DNA from: Prevotella sp.
GTDB taxonomy: Bacteria; Bacteroidota; Bacteroidia; Bacteroidales; Bacteroidaceae
DNA length: 51,479 nucleotides
Direction: 5' to 3'
Assembly: GCA_016285075.1 (NCBI GenBank)
Contig: JAEEQB010000030.1
Location: forward strand, 1 to 51,479
A program made the translations under genes and the position numbers. This document shows, one piece after another, positions 33,726-41,119 of the stretch. The first letter of the stretch is position 1, and the number at the start of each line of letters is the position of its first letter. The notes under the pieces are model-generated. The model had not been told where the DNA came from. It saw only the letters and a list, made by a program, of their open reading frames with translations, and made no database searches.

Positions 33726-34535
33726 TTAACTTCTTCTGATCATCTCTCGCATGATTTCAGTCATGATGGGCTGTGCCTTGTTGGCTGCCTGCTGTACTTC
33801 TTCATGGCTTACTTCCACGGGAACGTCAAAACCGCCGAGGTCGGTGACGATGCTCATGCCGAAGACGCGTATGCCGCAGTGGTTGGCCACAATGACTTCA
33901 GGTACTGTGGACATGCCTACGGTGTCGCCTCCCAGCAGACGGTACATACGGTATTCGGCTGGTGTCTCAAAGGTGGGGCCTTGAGTGCCGACATAGACTC
34001 CGTGCTGCAGCTTGATACCCTTCTCCTTGGCTATCTCATCGGCTAGGTTGATTAATCCTTGGTCATAGGGTTCGTGCATGTCAGGGAAACGGGGACCGGT
34101 GGGCAGGTTTTTGCCTCGAAGCGGGTGTTCTGGGAAGAAGTTGATGTGGTCTGTGATCACCATCACATCGCCTATCTGGAATGCAGGGTTCATGCCTCCG
34201 GCAGCATTGCTGACGAAGAGGGTCTTGATGCCTAACTCGTACATGACTCGTACAGGGAAGGTGACCTCTTTCATAGAGTAGCCCTCATAGTAATGGAAAC
34301 GTCCCTGCATGGCAATGATATCCTTGCCGCCAAGGCGTCCGAAAATGAGTTTTCCACTGTGGCCTTCCACTGTCGAAACAGGGAAATTGGGTATTTCCGC
34401 GTAGGGAAGCTCGTAGGTGTCAGTGATTTCTGAAGCTAATTGTCCTAGACCTGTTCCCAGAATGATAGCCGTTTCCGGACTTGTGGTCATCCTTGCCTTC
34501 AGCCAGGATGCTGTGTCTTGAATTTTTTCGTACAT
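33726..34535 (-). CDS. punA: Purine-nucleoside phosphorylase (trimeric type)
   Basis: 269 residues, the size of trimeric PNP, which splits inosine and guanosine with phosphate for purine salvage. Visible: 'AIILGTGLGQLASEI' (phosphate loop), 'MQGRFHYYEGYSMKEVTFPV' (phosphate Arg and His), 'LFVSNAAGGMNPAFQIGDVM', 'GPTFETPAEYRM' (purine-site Glu) and 'VGMSTVPEVIVANHCG'. The start lies inside the upstream lpxK gene: the two frames overlap by 116 nt, an unusually long overlap. The PNP N-terminus is complete from this ATG. Confidence 0.93.
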   Translation of the reverse strand: MYEKIQDTASWLKARMTTSPETAIILGTGLGQLASEITDTYELPYAEIPNFPVSTVEGHSGKLIFGRLGGKDIIAMQGRFHYYEGYSMKEVTFPVRVMYELGIKTLFVSNAAGGMNPAFQIGDVMVITDHINFFPEHPLRGKNLPTGPRFPDMHEPYDQGLINLADEIAKEKGIKLQHGVYVGTQGPTFETPAEYRMYRLLGGDTVGMSTVPEVIVANHCGIRVFGMSIVTDLGGFDVPVEVSHEEVQQAANKAQPIMTEIMREMIRRS

Positions 34536-35595
34536 AGCCTATGATGTTTTCATTAAACGTTTCTTCTTGGTCCTGCAGGAAACATATTCTTACAGGCAGT
34601 GCATACATGTTCTTTTTCACCTCTTCACTTATTTCCTTGATGCCTTTCAGTCGTGCAGCATCTTTCTCTGTGGTAATGATGATTTTGGGCGACGGCATGC
34701 TGGCAAAAGCCTCGTTCAGCTGCCTGATGTCCTTCTTCTTGAAGTTGTGATGGTCAGGGAAAGTGAGTGGTGTTAGCAGTGAGACAAGTGGTGACAGATC
34801 GAGTATCATCTGGTCGGGCGAGGCGATGCCTGTAAGCAGCAGCGCGTTATATGCTGACAGGTCTTTCAGCTCCTTCTTGTTTTTCTGTTTTTCAAAAACG
34901 GGTGTCAGCGCGTCGTATTCCAACGTGGTGAAATAGAGATGCTGGTAGGGGAAGAGCTTCATGGCCTTGGTGATGACCCTGAACTCCATGGGTTTCAGGT
35001 CTTTGGGACATTTTGTTATAATGACGATGTCAGCACGGTCTTTTCCCTTCATGGGCTCACGCAGACGTCCTGCAGGCAGCAGCTTGTCATAGATCACCAG
35101 CCGGTGATAGTCCACCAGCAGTATGTTGATGCCAGGCTTGACGTAACGGTGTTGGAAGGCATCGTCCAGCAGAATCACCTCAACCTCTTTCTTCTGCTTG
35201 CTGTTGATCAGCTGTTCAATGCCGTGAGTACGCTTCTTGTCAACAGCCACCTCCACTTGGGGGAATTTCTGCTTCATCTGGAAGGGCTCGTCACCAATCT
35301 TCTTCATGGGTGTGCTGGCATCGGCCAGTACGAATCCGTGGCTCTTGCGTTTGTAGCCTCTGCTGAGCACAGCTGTGTGTGCCTTCCCCTGGAACAGCTT
35401 GATGAGGTATTCCACGTGAGGCGTCTTTCCTGTTCCTCCCACGGTGATATTGCCAACAGAGATGACAGGCACTTTATAGGAACGGCTCTTCAGGATTCCT
35501 GCATCGAAGAGGAAATTACGGAATTCCACCCCTAGTCCGTAAAGCCAGCTAAGGGGTGTGAGCCATTCATTGATTTTGATAAAGTCGCCTTCCAT
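34420..35595 (-). CDS. lpxK: Tetraacyldisaccharide 4'-kinase
   Basis: 391 residues. LpxK adds the 4'-phosphate to the lipid A disaccharide at the inner membrane. The N-terminal segment (INEWLTPLSWLYGLGVEFRN) is a likely membrane-associated helix, followed by the P-loop 'VGNITVGGTGKTPHVEYL', 'LSRGYKRKSHG', 'VILLDDAFQHR' (Walker B type) and 'VDYHRLVIYDKLLPAGRLRE'. The last 38 codons or so lie over the start of punA and are poor in conserved residues, so the functional protein may end near 'IIGYVRKNSR'. It starts 33 bp after sppA. Confidence 0.92.
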   Translation of the reverse strand: MEGDFIKINEWLTPLSWLYGLGVEFRNFLFDAGILKSRSYKVPVISVGNITVGGTGKTPHVEYLIKLFQGKAHTAVLSRGYKRKSHGFVLADASTPMKKIGDEPFQMKQKFPQVEVAVDKKRTHGIEQLINSKQKKEVEVILLDDAFQHRYVKPGINILLVDYHRLVIYDKLLPAGRLREPMKGKDRADIVIITKCPKDLKPMEFRVITKAMKLFPYQHLYFTTLEYDALTPVFEKQKNKKELKDLSAYNALLLTGIASPDQMILDLSPLVSLLTPLTFPDHHNFKKKDIRQLNEAFASMPSPKIIITTEKDAARLKGIKEISEEVKKNMYALPVRICFLQDQEETFNENIIGYVRKNSRHSILAEGKDDHKSGNGYHSGNRSRTISFRNH

Positions 35596-35628
35596 CTAGT
35601 TTGCCATGTTGTTAAGAGGTTTCAGCCA

Positions 35629-37416
35629 TCAGTCAATCCTCAGAAGATAGGGCAGGCGTGCCTGGAGTCGATTACGCTGCTGATCCCTTCTCATGTTGAG
35701 TATGGGTTCGTACAGGTCACCCAGAACCTCCCTCATTTCACTGTTCAGATAGGATGTGTTCTCTTTGTCAGCCATCAACGACTCCAGGAATCCTGGTTCT
35801 GCAGGATAGGAGGCCGTATAATATTCATCGAGCTTTGCCAGTTCAGCAGCCTTCTTCACAGCATCGTCCAGTGATCCCAGTTTGTCTACCAGTTTGATGG
35901 GCAGCGCATCTGTGGCCAGCCATACGCGTCCCTGTGCTATCTCGTGTACCTGGTCACGTGTCATCTTGCGCCCATCAGCCACAATGCTCAGGAATGTTTC
36001 ATATCCGCGGTCCACATAGCCCTGCATGAATTTGATTTCCTCTGCATTGTCCTTCGACATGATCAGGTTCTCTTCAAAGTCAGTATATCTGTTAGTCTTT
36101 GCGCCGTCGAAGGTGACACCCAGCTTGTCGGTAACCAGTCCGCTGAGGTTGGGCACCAGTCCGAAGATGCCGATGCTGCCTGTGATAGTAGTGGGTTCGG
36201 CAACGATATAGTTGGCTGCAGCACTGATCATGTAGCCGCCTGATGCAGCATATCCGCTCATGGACACCACTACAGGTTTCTTCTCCTTGAGCAGTTTGAT
36301 GGCGTGCCATATCTGTTCAGAAGCTACTGCCGAGCCTCCAGGAGAGTTGACGCGCAGCACGACGGCCTTGACGTCTTTGTCTTCTGCCAGTTTCTTCAGG
36401 TCGTTCACGGTAGTGCTGCCCACTATGCTGTGTTCTGTGGAGAACATGCTTGACATGGCATCGATGATTTCTCCGTAGGCATAGTATACGGCCACCTTCT
36501 CGCCCTTGTCCTCTTTTTTCTTTTCCACATTCTTCATTTCCGAGAACATCATCTGGTGTACGTCCTTGTCTTCCTCTACACCCAGCTTGGCCTTGATCAC
36601 CTTCTTGATTTCTTCAGGATACATCAGCCCGTCAATGAGCTTCCCTTTCACGTAGTCCTGAGGATTGGCAAACGCCATAATGCTGTCGCTCACCATTTGG
36701 TCAATGTTCTCTGCCTTCAGTTTACGGCTTTCAGCAATGTCCTTCAGCCAGTACTGCCACACCCCCTGCAGGTATGCCGTGCGCTGTTCGCGGTCTTCGT
36801 CGCTCATGTCCTTACGGATGTGGCGTTCCACGGCGCTCTTGTATTTTCCAACCTTCACGGCCTGGTACTTCACCCCCAGTTTCTCGTAGAGGCCTAGAAA
36901 GTATTCTCCTTTTCCGCCAAGTCCTTTCAACTCGAGCATGCCGGTCTTGTTCATAAACACAGAATCGGCCACCGATGCCACATAGTAGGCACCTTGGGTA
37001 TAGTTGTCGCCAAAGGCAATAATCCATTTGCCGCTCTTCTTGAAGTCTTTCAAGGCATCGCGCAGCTCCTGGGCTATTGCTGGAGAGTCGAAGGACACGG
37101 CATTGGTTTCCAGGTAGATACCTTTTATCTCCTCCTGCTCCTTGGCCTTGCGTATGCTGCTTACCAGGTCGTCAAGTCCCATTACGCTCATATCGGCTTG
37201 TCCCAACAGCATGCTCAGCGGTGAATCCTCTTCGCCGCGCTCTTGCACAGCACCGTTGAGCTGCAGTGTGAACACGGAATTCTTTTTCACCTTGGCCGTT
37301 GGACTGCTCGACAAAGCCATTCCTGCCAACGATACAATAAACATGATGCTCATGACGATGCCGAGAATCAGAATGCCACAAATGGTGGCCATTACGTACT
37401 TGAAAAACTCTTTCAT
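35629..37416 (-). CDS. sppA: Signal peptide peptidase SppA, long form
   Basis: 595 residues, the tandem-domain 67K form. It is a membrane-bound Ser/Lys protease that degrades cleaved signal peptides. One N-terminal transmembrane helix (VMATICGILILGIVMSIMFI). The catalytic Lys193 is in 'GKYKSAVERH' of the N-terminal domain and the nucleophile Ser392 in 'SGYAASGGYMIS' of the C-terminal domain, preceded by 'VVLRVNSPGGSAVASE'. First gene of the minus-strand run with lpxK, punA and thiL; promoter -7 box at 37444-37451, divergent from the GH28 gene. Confidence 0.94.
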   Translation of the reverse strand: MKEFFKYVMATICGILILGIVMSIMFIVSLAGMALSSSPTAKVKKNSVFTLQLNGAVQERGEEDSPLSMLLGQADMSVMGLDDLVSSIRKAKEQEEIKGIYLETNAVSFDSPAIAQELRDALKDFKKSGKWIIAFGDNYTQGAYYVASVADSVFMNKTGMLELKGLGGKGEYFLGLYEKLGVKYQAVKVGKYKSAVERHIRKDMSDEDREQRTAYLQGVWQYWLKDIAESRKLKAENIDQMVSDSIMAFANPQDYVKGKLIDGLMYPEEIKKVIKAKLGVEEDKDVHQMMFSEMKNVEKKKEDKGEKVAVYYAYGEIIDAMSSMFSTEHSIVGSTTVNDLKKLAEDKDVKAVVLRVNSPGGSAVASEQIWHAIKLLKEKKPVVVSMSGYAASGGYMISAAANYIVAEPTTITGSIGIFGLVPNLSGLVTDKLGVTFDGAKTNRYTDFEENLIMSKDNAEEIKFMQGYVDRGYETFLSIVADGRKMTRDQVHEIAQGRVWLATDALPIKLVDKLGSLDDAVKKAAELAKLDEYYTASYPAEPGFLESLMADKENTSYLNSEMREVLGDLYEPILNMRRDQQRNRLQARLPYLLRID

Positions 37417-37443
37417 TTTGTCTTGGTTTTGGTTTTATGCGCA

Positions 37444-37451
37444 CAAAGATA
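37444..37451 (-). promoter_or_regulatory. -7 box of the sppA-lpxK-punA-thiL promoter
   Basis: Minus-strand TATCTTTG, 28 nt before the sppA ATG. A TTTG at 37474-37477 gives a 22-bp spacer, slightly long. Confidence 0.5.
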
Positions 37452-37494
37452 GTACTTTTTTTGAGAATAACGTCAAAATATCAAAAATATTTAT

Positions 37495-37502
37495 TATTTT
37501 TG
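37495..37502 (+). promoter_or_regulatory. -7 box of the second GH28 gene
   Basis: TATTTTTG fits TAnnTTTG and leaves a leader of about 28 nt to the ATG at 37536. No clear -33 TTTG. Confidence 0.4.
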
Positions 37503-37535
37503 CACTCAAAAACTAATTCTACAGTAAAAAAACAG

Positions 37536-38873
37536 ATGAAGACGCGAATCATTGTCTGCTTCATGGTTGCATGTGTGTGCCTTGGAGCATTGGGTAAAAA
37601 GAAAGTAGTGAACCAGGATTTGTGGCCTGACGGGACTGAGATTCCTGCATGGTTCAGCGATACGTCACGAGTGGATGTATCGGGACTGAAACGCTACGTG
37701 GTGACAGACTATGGCGTAGATGGTTACGGTGACGCTGTTCAGACAGATCGTCTCCAGGCTGTGATTGACCGCTGTGCCCAGGAGGGTGGGGGAGTCATTG
37801 TCATTCCCAGGGGCACTTTCCTGAGTGGCTCGCTGTTCTTCAAGCCCAAGACCCACTTGCTGATTGAGGAGGGAGGCGAACTGAAGGGGTCTGACCGCAT
37901 CCGCGACTTCCGTATTGTGAAGACACGCATGGAAGGACAGACGCTGAACTATTTTGCAGCCCTTGTGAATGCCGATGGCGTGGACGGCTTTACAATTACA
38001 GGTCCTGGCACCATCAACGGCAACGGGCAGAAGTACTGGGAAGAGTTCTGGATCCGTCGCAAGTACAACCCTCAGTGCACCAATCTGGAGGCCATGCGTC
38101 CCAGGAATGTCTATATCTCGAACTCGAAGAACGTGACTGTGCAGGATGTGAAGATCATCAATTCGCCTTTCTGGACGAACCATCTCTATCGCTGCGAGAA
38201 CGTGCGCTACCTGGGCTGCTTTATCTTTGCTCCTACTGAGAACGTGACTCCTGTTGACCCCAAACGCGGAGGTCCCAGCACCGATGCCATAGACCTTGAT
38301 GTGTGTAGCAATGTGCTGATACACGGCTGCTATATGCATGTCAACGACGATGCCGTGGTGCTGAAGGGAGGCAAGGGTACTTGGGCTGACAAGGATGAAA
38401 ACAACGGCCCCAACTCTAACATCATCATTGAGGACTGTGTCTACGGCAAGGTCCATGGATGCCTGACCCTTGGCTCTGAGTCGCTGCACGACAAGAATGT
38501 CATTCTGCGCCGCATCGATGTGAAAAGTGCCACGCGTGTGCTTTGGCTCAAGATGCGTCCTGACACCCCCCAGCACTATGAATATGTACGCGTGGAGGAT
38601 ATCAAAGGCCAGTGCGGGTCGTTCCTCGTGGTGCGTCCCTGGACACAGTTCTTCAAGCCTGAGGACCGTGAGGACATGCCCCTGTCTCAGTGCAACAACA
38701 TCACAATACGCAACATCCAGATGAAGACCAGGAATTTCTTCGATGTAGGGCTGTCCGACAAATACCGCCTGACGGACTTTACGTTCGAGAACATCAGCGT
38801 ACAGGATGAGAAGAAAGCCTTCGACGGGAATATGATTCAGAATTGCACAGTCAAGAACGTTAATATACAATAA
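37536..38873 (+). CDS. Exported GH28 glycoside hydrolase (polygalacturonase family), second copy
   Basis: 445 residues from the ATG at 37536 (MKTRIIVCFMVACVCLGALG-KKK, a signal peptide). A longer frame from 37437 runs over the promoter and is rejected. Beta-helix entry: 'YVVTDYGVDGYGDAVQTDRL', 'GGGVIVIPRGTFLSGSLFF', 'ITGPGTINGNGQKYWEEFW'. Active-site blocks: STDAIDLDVC (N-T-D-like), HVNDDAVVLKGG (the D-D pair) and VHGCLTLGSES (G-H-G-like). Only distantly similar to the GH28 protein at 17062, so it probably attacks a different linkage. The last 8 bp or so before the repeat field at 38895 show no terminator. Confidence 0.88.
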   Translation: MKTRIIVCFMVACVCLGALGKKKVVNQDLWPDGTEIPAWFSDTSRVDVSGLKRYVVTDYGVDGYGDAVQTDRLQAVIDRCAQEGGGVIVIPRGTFLSGSLFFKPKTHLLIEEGGELKGSDRIRDFRIVKTRMEGQTLNYFAALVNADGVDGFTITGPGTINGNGQKYWEEFWIRRKYNPQCTNLEAMRPRNVYISNSKNVTVQDVKIINSPFWTNHLYRCENVRYLGCFIFAPTENVTPVDPKRGGPSTDAIDLDVCSNVLIHGCYMHVNDDAVVLKGGKGTWADKDENNGPNSNIIIEDCVYGKVHGCLTLGSESLHDKNVILRRIDVKSATRVLWLKMRPDTPQHYEYVRVEDIKGQCGSFLVVRPWTQFFKPEDREDMPLSQCNNITIRNIQMKTRNFFDVGLSDKYRLTDFTFENISVQDEKKAFDGNMIQNCTVKNVNIQ

Positions 38874-38894
38874 CCCCTACAGCTTGGCGATGCC

Positions 38895-38945
38895 CTTTTG
38901 TTAGGAAAGAAATTAGAATAATTAGAATAATTTTGGCCAGAAATT
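38895..38945 (+). repeat. GxxExxY-associated 51-bp repeat, copy 1
   Basis: Identical over 51 bp to 39487-39537. It contains the double motif TTAGAATAATTAGAATAATT followed by TTGGCCAGAAATT. In one frame it reads L-L-L-G-K-K-L-E-stop, the same tail as the mini-ORF at 39427. It lies directly before the GxxExxY gene. Confidence 0.9.
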
Positions 38946-38956
38946 TTGTTTAAATT

Positions 38957-39391
38957 GTGACTAAACAAGAATATAAAGATATCTATGATGTGGTAGGGGC
39001 TGCAATGGAAGTTCATAAGACTCTTGGCAGAGGATTGTTTGAACCTGTTTACCAAGAAGCGTTATTCATGGAAATGAAAGACAGAGGAATGATAGCAGAA
39101 AGAGAAAAGCAATTACATCTCTATTATAAAGGGACTCTGATGGAGAAAACTTATTATGCCGATTTTTTTTATAAAGGTATTATTATTGAACTGAAATCTA
39201 CTGATAGCATATGCTCTGATCATCGTGCACAGTTATTCAACTATATGCGCATCACCAAGCAACAGAGGGGCATACTCCTTAACTTTGGTGAAAAGAGTCT
39301 TAGGGCAGAGCGGTATCTCTACTTGCCAGATCAGGACGACTTCATTCTTTTATCACAAGAGAATTACAAAGATTATATCACTCCACAATAA
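38957..39391 (+). CDS. GxxExxY protein (PDDEXK_3 nuclease-like family)
   Basis: 144 residues, starting at a GTG (38957). The name-giving motif is 'GRGLFEPVYQEAL' (G-x-x-E-x-x-Y, residues about 24-34), and the nuclease-like core is 'YYADFFYKGIIIELKS' (D and E-x-K, about 72-87), followed by 'HRAQLFNYMRITKQQRGILL'. Family members are small, widespread and of unproven function, and often occur in many copies per genome. Base composition is clearly more AT-rich than the flanking genes, and the gene is embedded in its own repeat family, both signs of transfer. The C-terminal codons recur in decayed form at 39448-39492. Confidence 0.88.
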   Translation: MTKQEYKDIYDVVGAAMEVHKTLGRGLFEPVYQEALFMEMKDRGMIAEREKQLHLYYKGTLMEKTYYADFFYKGIIIELKSTDSICSDHRAQLFNYMRITKQQRGILLNFGEKSLRAERYLYLPDQDDFILLSQENYKDYITPQ

Positions 39392-39426
39392 CAGCAGCAG
39401 AATAATCAATTATTTTTGGATTAATT

Positions 39427-39513
39427 ATGGCCAGAAATGATGTTCATAGCAAGTATCACTACTTGCCAGAGAAAGGCAACTTCATTCTTTTGTTAGGAAA
39501 GAAATTAGAATAA
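39427..39513 (+). pseudogene. Deletion derivative of a GxxExxY gene (28 codons)
   Basis: ATG at 39427 opens a 28-codon frame ending K-Y-H-Y-L-P-E-K-G-N-F-I-L-L-L-G-K-K-L-E. The middle matches the C-terminus of the intact gene (Y-L-Y-L-P-D-Q-D-D-F-I-L-L) at DNA level as well. It looks like a GxxExxY gene reduced to its first four codons and its tail, with the flanking 51-bp repeat forming the very end. Confidence 0.6.
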
Positions 39514-39537
39514 TTAGAATAATTTTGGCCAGAAATT
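39487..39537 (+). repeat. GxxExxY-associated 51-bp repeat, copy 2
   Basis: Identical to 38895-38945. The two copies bracket the intact GxxExxY gene as direct repeats about 590 bp apart, so recombination between them would remove the gene. Confidence 0.9.
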
Positions 39538-39664
39538 ATATTCTAAAGCAGTATCTGACGAAACGGGAAAACGGGAAAACGGGAAAACGGCAGCGTTTTA
39601 GCTTGCTCGCTTGCCAAGGTAATTTGCTTTGCCCTTCTAGGGCGATGCTTACTACGCCTGTAAA

Positions 39665-39683
39665 CCCAGGGCGTTGCCCTGGG
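39665..39683. repeat. REP-like hairpin CCCAGGGC-GTT-GCCCTGGG
   Basis: A perfect 8-bp stem with a 3-nt loop, flanked by two shorter pairs built on CCCTTC-x-AGGGC (CCTTCTAGGGCG at about 39635 and CCCCTTCAGGGCA at about 39696). The cluster is GC-rich inside an AT-rich spacer. Confidence 0.7.
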
Positions 39684-39753
39684 CTTACGGTTGCTGCCCC
39701 TTCAGGGCATTTCCTGCTTGCGGCAGTCGAGTTATAAAATAATTTTTTGGATT

Positions 39754-39786
39754 AATTATTCTAATTATTCTAATTTCTTTCCTAAC
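39754..39786 (-). repeat. 33-bp core of the GxxExxY repeat, inverted copy 1
   Basis: Exact reverse complement of the 33-bp core GTTAGGAAAGAAATTAGAAT... shared by the direct copies. Followed by CAACCTGTCCCCGTGA. Confidence 0.9.
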
Positions 39787-39910
39787 CAACCTGTCCCCGT
39801 GATTCTTTGCATCGGACTTTACGGACTATCACGGACTGTTCTTTCCTAACCAATCTGTCTCCGTGACTCTTAGTACCTTGCATCGGACTTTACGGACTAT
39901 CACGGACTAT
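39777..39910. repeat. Imperfect tandem duplication, units of 64 and 70 bp
   Basis: 39777-39840 and 39841-39910 share CTTTCCTAACCAAYCTGTCY and GCATCGGACTTTACGGACTA; the second has six extra bp in the middle. Confidence 0.85.
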
Positions 39911-39988
39911 TTAAAATGCTCTTGCCCTTGTAGGGCGTCAGTTGGCTGTCATGCCTGCTAGCGACACTCAGACAATCATTTTTGGATT

Positions 39989-40021
39989 AATTATTCTAAT
40001 TATTCTAATTTCTTTCCTAAC
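39989..40021 (-). repeat. 33-bp core of the GxxExxY repeat, inverted copy 2
   Basis: Second exact reverse-complement copy of the 33-bp core, preceded by TTTTTGGATTAATT as in copy 1. Confidence 0.9.
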
Positions 40022-40112
40022 CAATAATAAAACTCGTGTTATCTAGGTCTCATTCCGCGTCTGACAAGGACTAGGAACGGTCATCTTTCCTAACCAATCA
40101 GAAAGACTCGCG

Positions 40113-40913
40113 TTATCTTACTACCTGTGTGAATTCAGGCTTGGCTCCCTCTTCCTTTCCTACCGTCACGTAGATGGTAGATGTGGACTCTGTGCCGTCA
40201 AACCCACGGCTCTTTACTGTGAACATGTAGTCCGTGCTGTCGTCGGTGGTGCGCTTGCCCACTGTCTGAGGCGTGCCCAGGGGAAACTGGTAGCTCGAGC
40301 AGGCTGCATCGAAGATGGCTTTGTCCTGCTCAGTGACGGGCTGCTGTGCGGAATAGGCGGGCAGAGGTGCTACCGTTCCTTTCTTGTAGCCATTCTCCTT
40401 GAGGAAACGGTCCAGCTCCTTGGCGGCAGCCGTTACCCTGGCGGTGCGTACGCCATAGCCCTGCTGTATCTTGGCCTTGGGCAGTGCCTTCTTGAGTGCG
40501 TCTGACGAAGTGTTCAGGCCGCCGCTGCCGAAAGTGCAGAAAGGAACGAGCGTCTTCCCTGCAAAGTCGTTTTCCTTGACCAGTGTGGCAATAGGCACGG
40601 CGTATGTGCCAAACCAGATGGGGTAGCCGAGGAAGATGACGTCATAGTCGGACAGCTTGGCCTTCAGCGCCTTCAGCTCGGGTGTCTCACCACTCTGCAT
40701 CTCGCGCTGTCCGCGCTGCATGGTTTCCTGGAAATTGCCTGAGTAGGGCTTCACGGGCTCTATGGCCTCAATGTCGGCCTGTAGCTGTTTCTGCAGTTCT
40801 TCGGCCACGGCTTTAGTGCTTCCTGTCTCAGAATAGTAGAGCACCAGCTTTTTCTGGGCAAAACTCATCGTAACGAACGACATCATTGCAATTGATAATA
40901 AGAATTGTTTCAT
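40113..40913 (-). CDS. Exported flavodoxin-family protein
   Basis: 266 residues from the ATG at 40913; a longer frame to 40979 contains the promoter. MKQFLLSIAMMSFVTMSFA-QKK is a signal peptide. The mature part starts with the flavodoxin strand and FMN phosphate loop 'KLVLYYSETGSTKAVAEEL' and continues with 'YDVIFLGYPIWFGTYAVPI' (W/Y near the flavin) and 'LVPFCTFGSGGLNTSS'. The C-terminal ~80 residues are an extra domain with no motif I recognise. An FMN redox protein outside the cytoplasm is unusual; its partner is unknown. Divergent from the small beta-barrel gene. Confidence 0.82.
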   Translation of the reverse strand: MKQFLLSIAMMSFVTMSFAQKKLVLYYSETGSTKAVAEELQKQLQADIEAIEPVKPYSGNFQETMQRGQREMQSGETPELKALKAKLSDYDVIFLGYPIWFGTYAVPIATLVKENDFAGKTLVPFCTFGSGGLNTSSDALKKALPKAKIQQGYGVRTARVTAAAKELDRFLKENGYKKGTVAPLPAYSAQQPVTEQDKAIFDAACSSYQFPLGTPQTVGKRTTDDSTDYMFTVKSRGFDGTESTSTIYVTVGKEEGAKPEFTQVVR

Positions 40914-40948
40914 AGTCTTGTATTGTTTGTTAGTTGTTGTTTTGCGCG

Positions 40949-40980
40949 CAAAGGTACTACAATTATCTGATAATGCCAAA
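40949..40980 (-). promoter_or_regulatory. Promoter of the exported flavodoxin gene
   Basis: Minus-strand TTTG (40977-40980), a 20-bp gap, then TACCTTTG (40949-40956). It fixes the start at 40913. Confidence 0.7.
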
Positions 40981-41045
40981 TCTGGGGCCCAAAAAGTGTT
41001 TTAGAATAAAAAAACAACAGAAAAGCAGCGAAAAGTAAGTAAAAG

Positions 41046-41077
41046 TTTGGATAAATGGGAAAAAAAGTGTTACTTTG
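41046..41077 (+). promoter_or_regulatory. Promoter of the small beta-barrel gene
   Basis: TTTG (41046-41049), a 20-bp gap, TTACTTTG (41070-41077), one base off TAnnTTTG. Confidence 0.55.
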
Positions 41078-41119
41078 CATCGGAATTGAAATAATCAACC
41101 TTTTTAAAAGAGAAAGAAT

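Larger units (their letters stand above)
39392..40112. other. Repeat-rich spacer after the GxxExxY gene
   Basis: No intact gene. It holds the mini-ORF (39427-39513), repeat copies in both orientations, a GGGAAAAC microrepeat (39560-39590, three units of ACGGGAAA type), a hairpin region (39625-39715) and a 64/70-bp tandem duplication (39777-39910). CTTTCCTAACCAA occurs five times (39777, 39841, 40013, 40085 and within the inverted copies). Confidence 0.7.
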
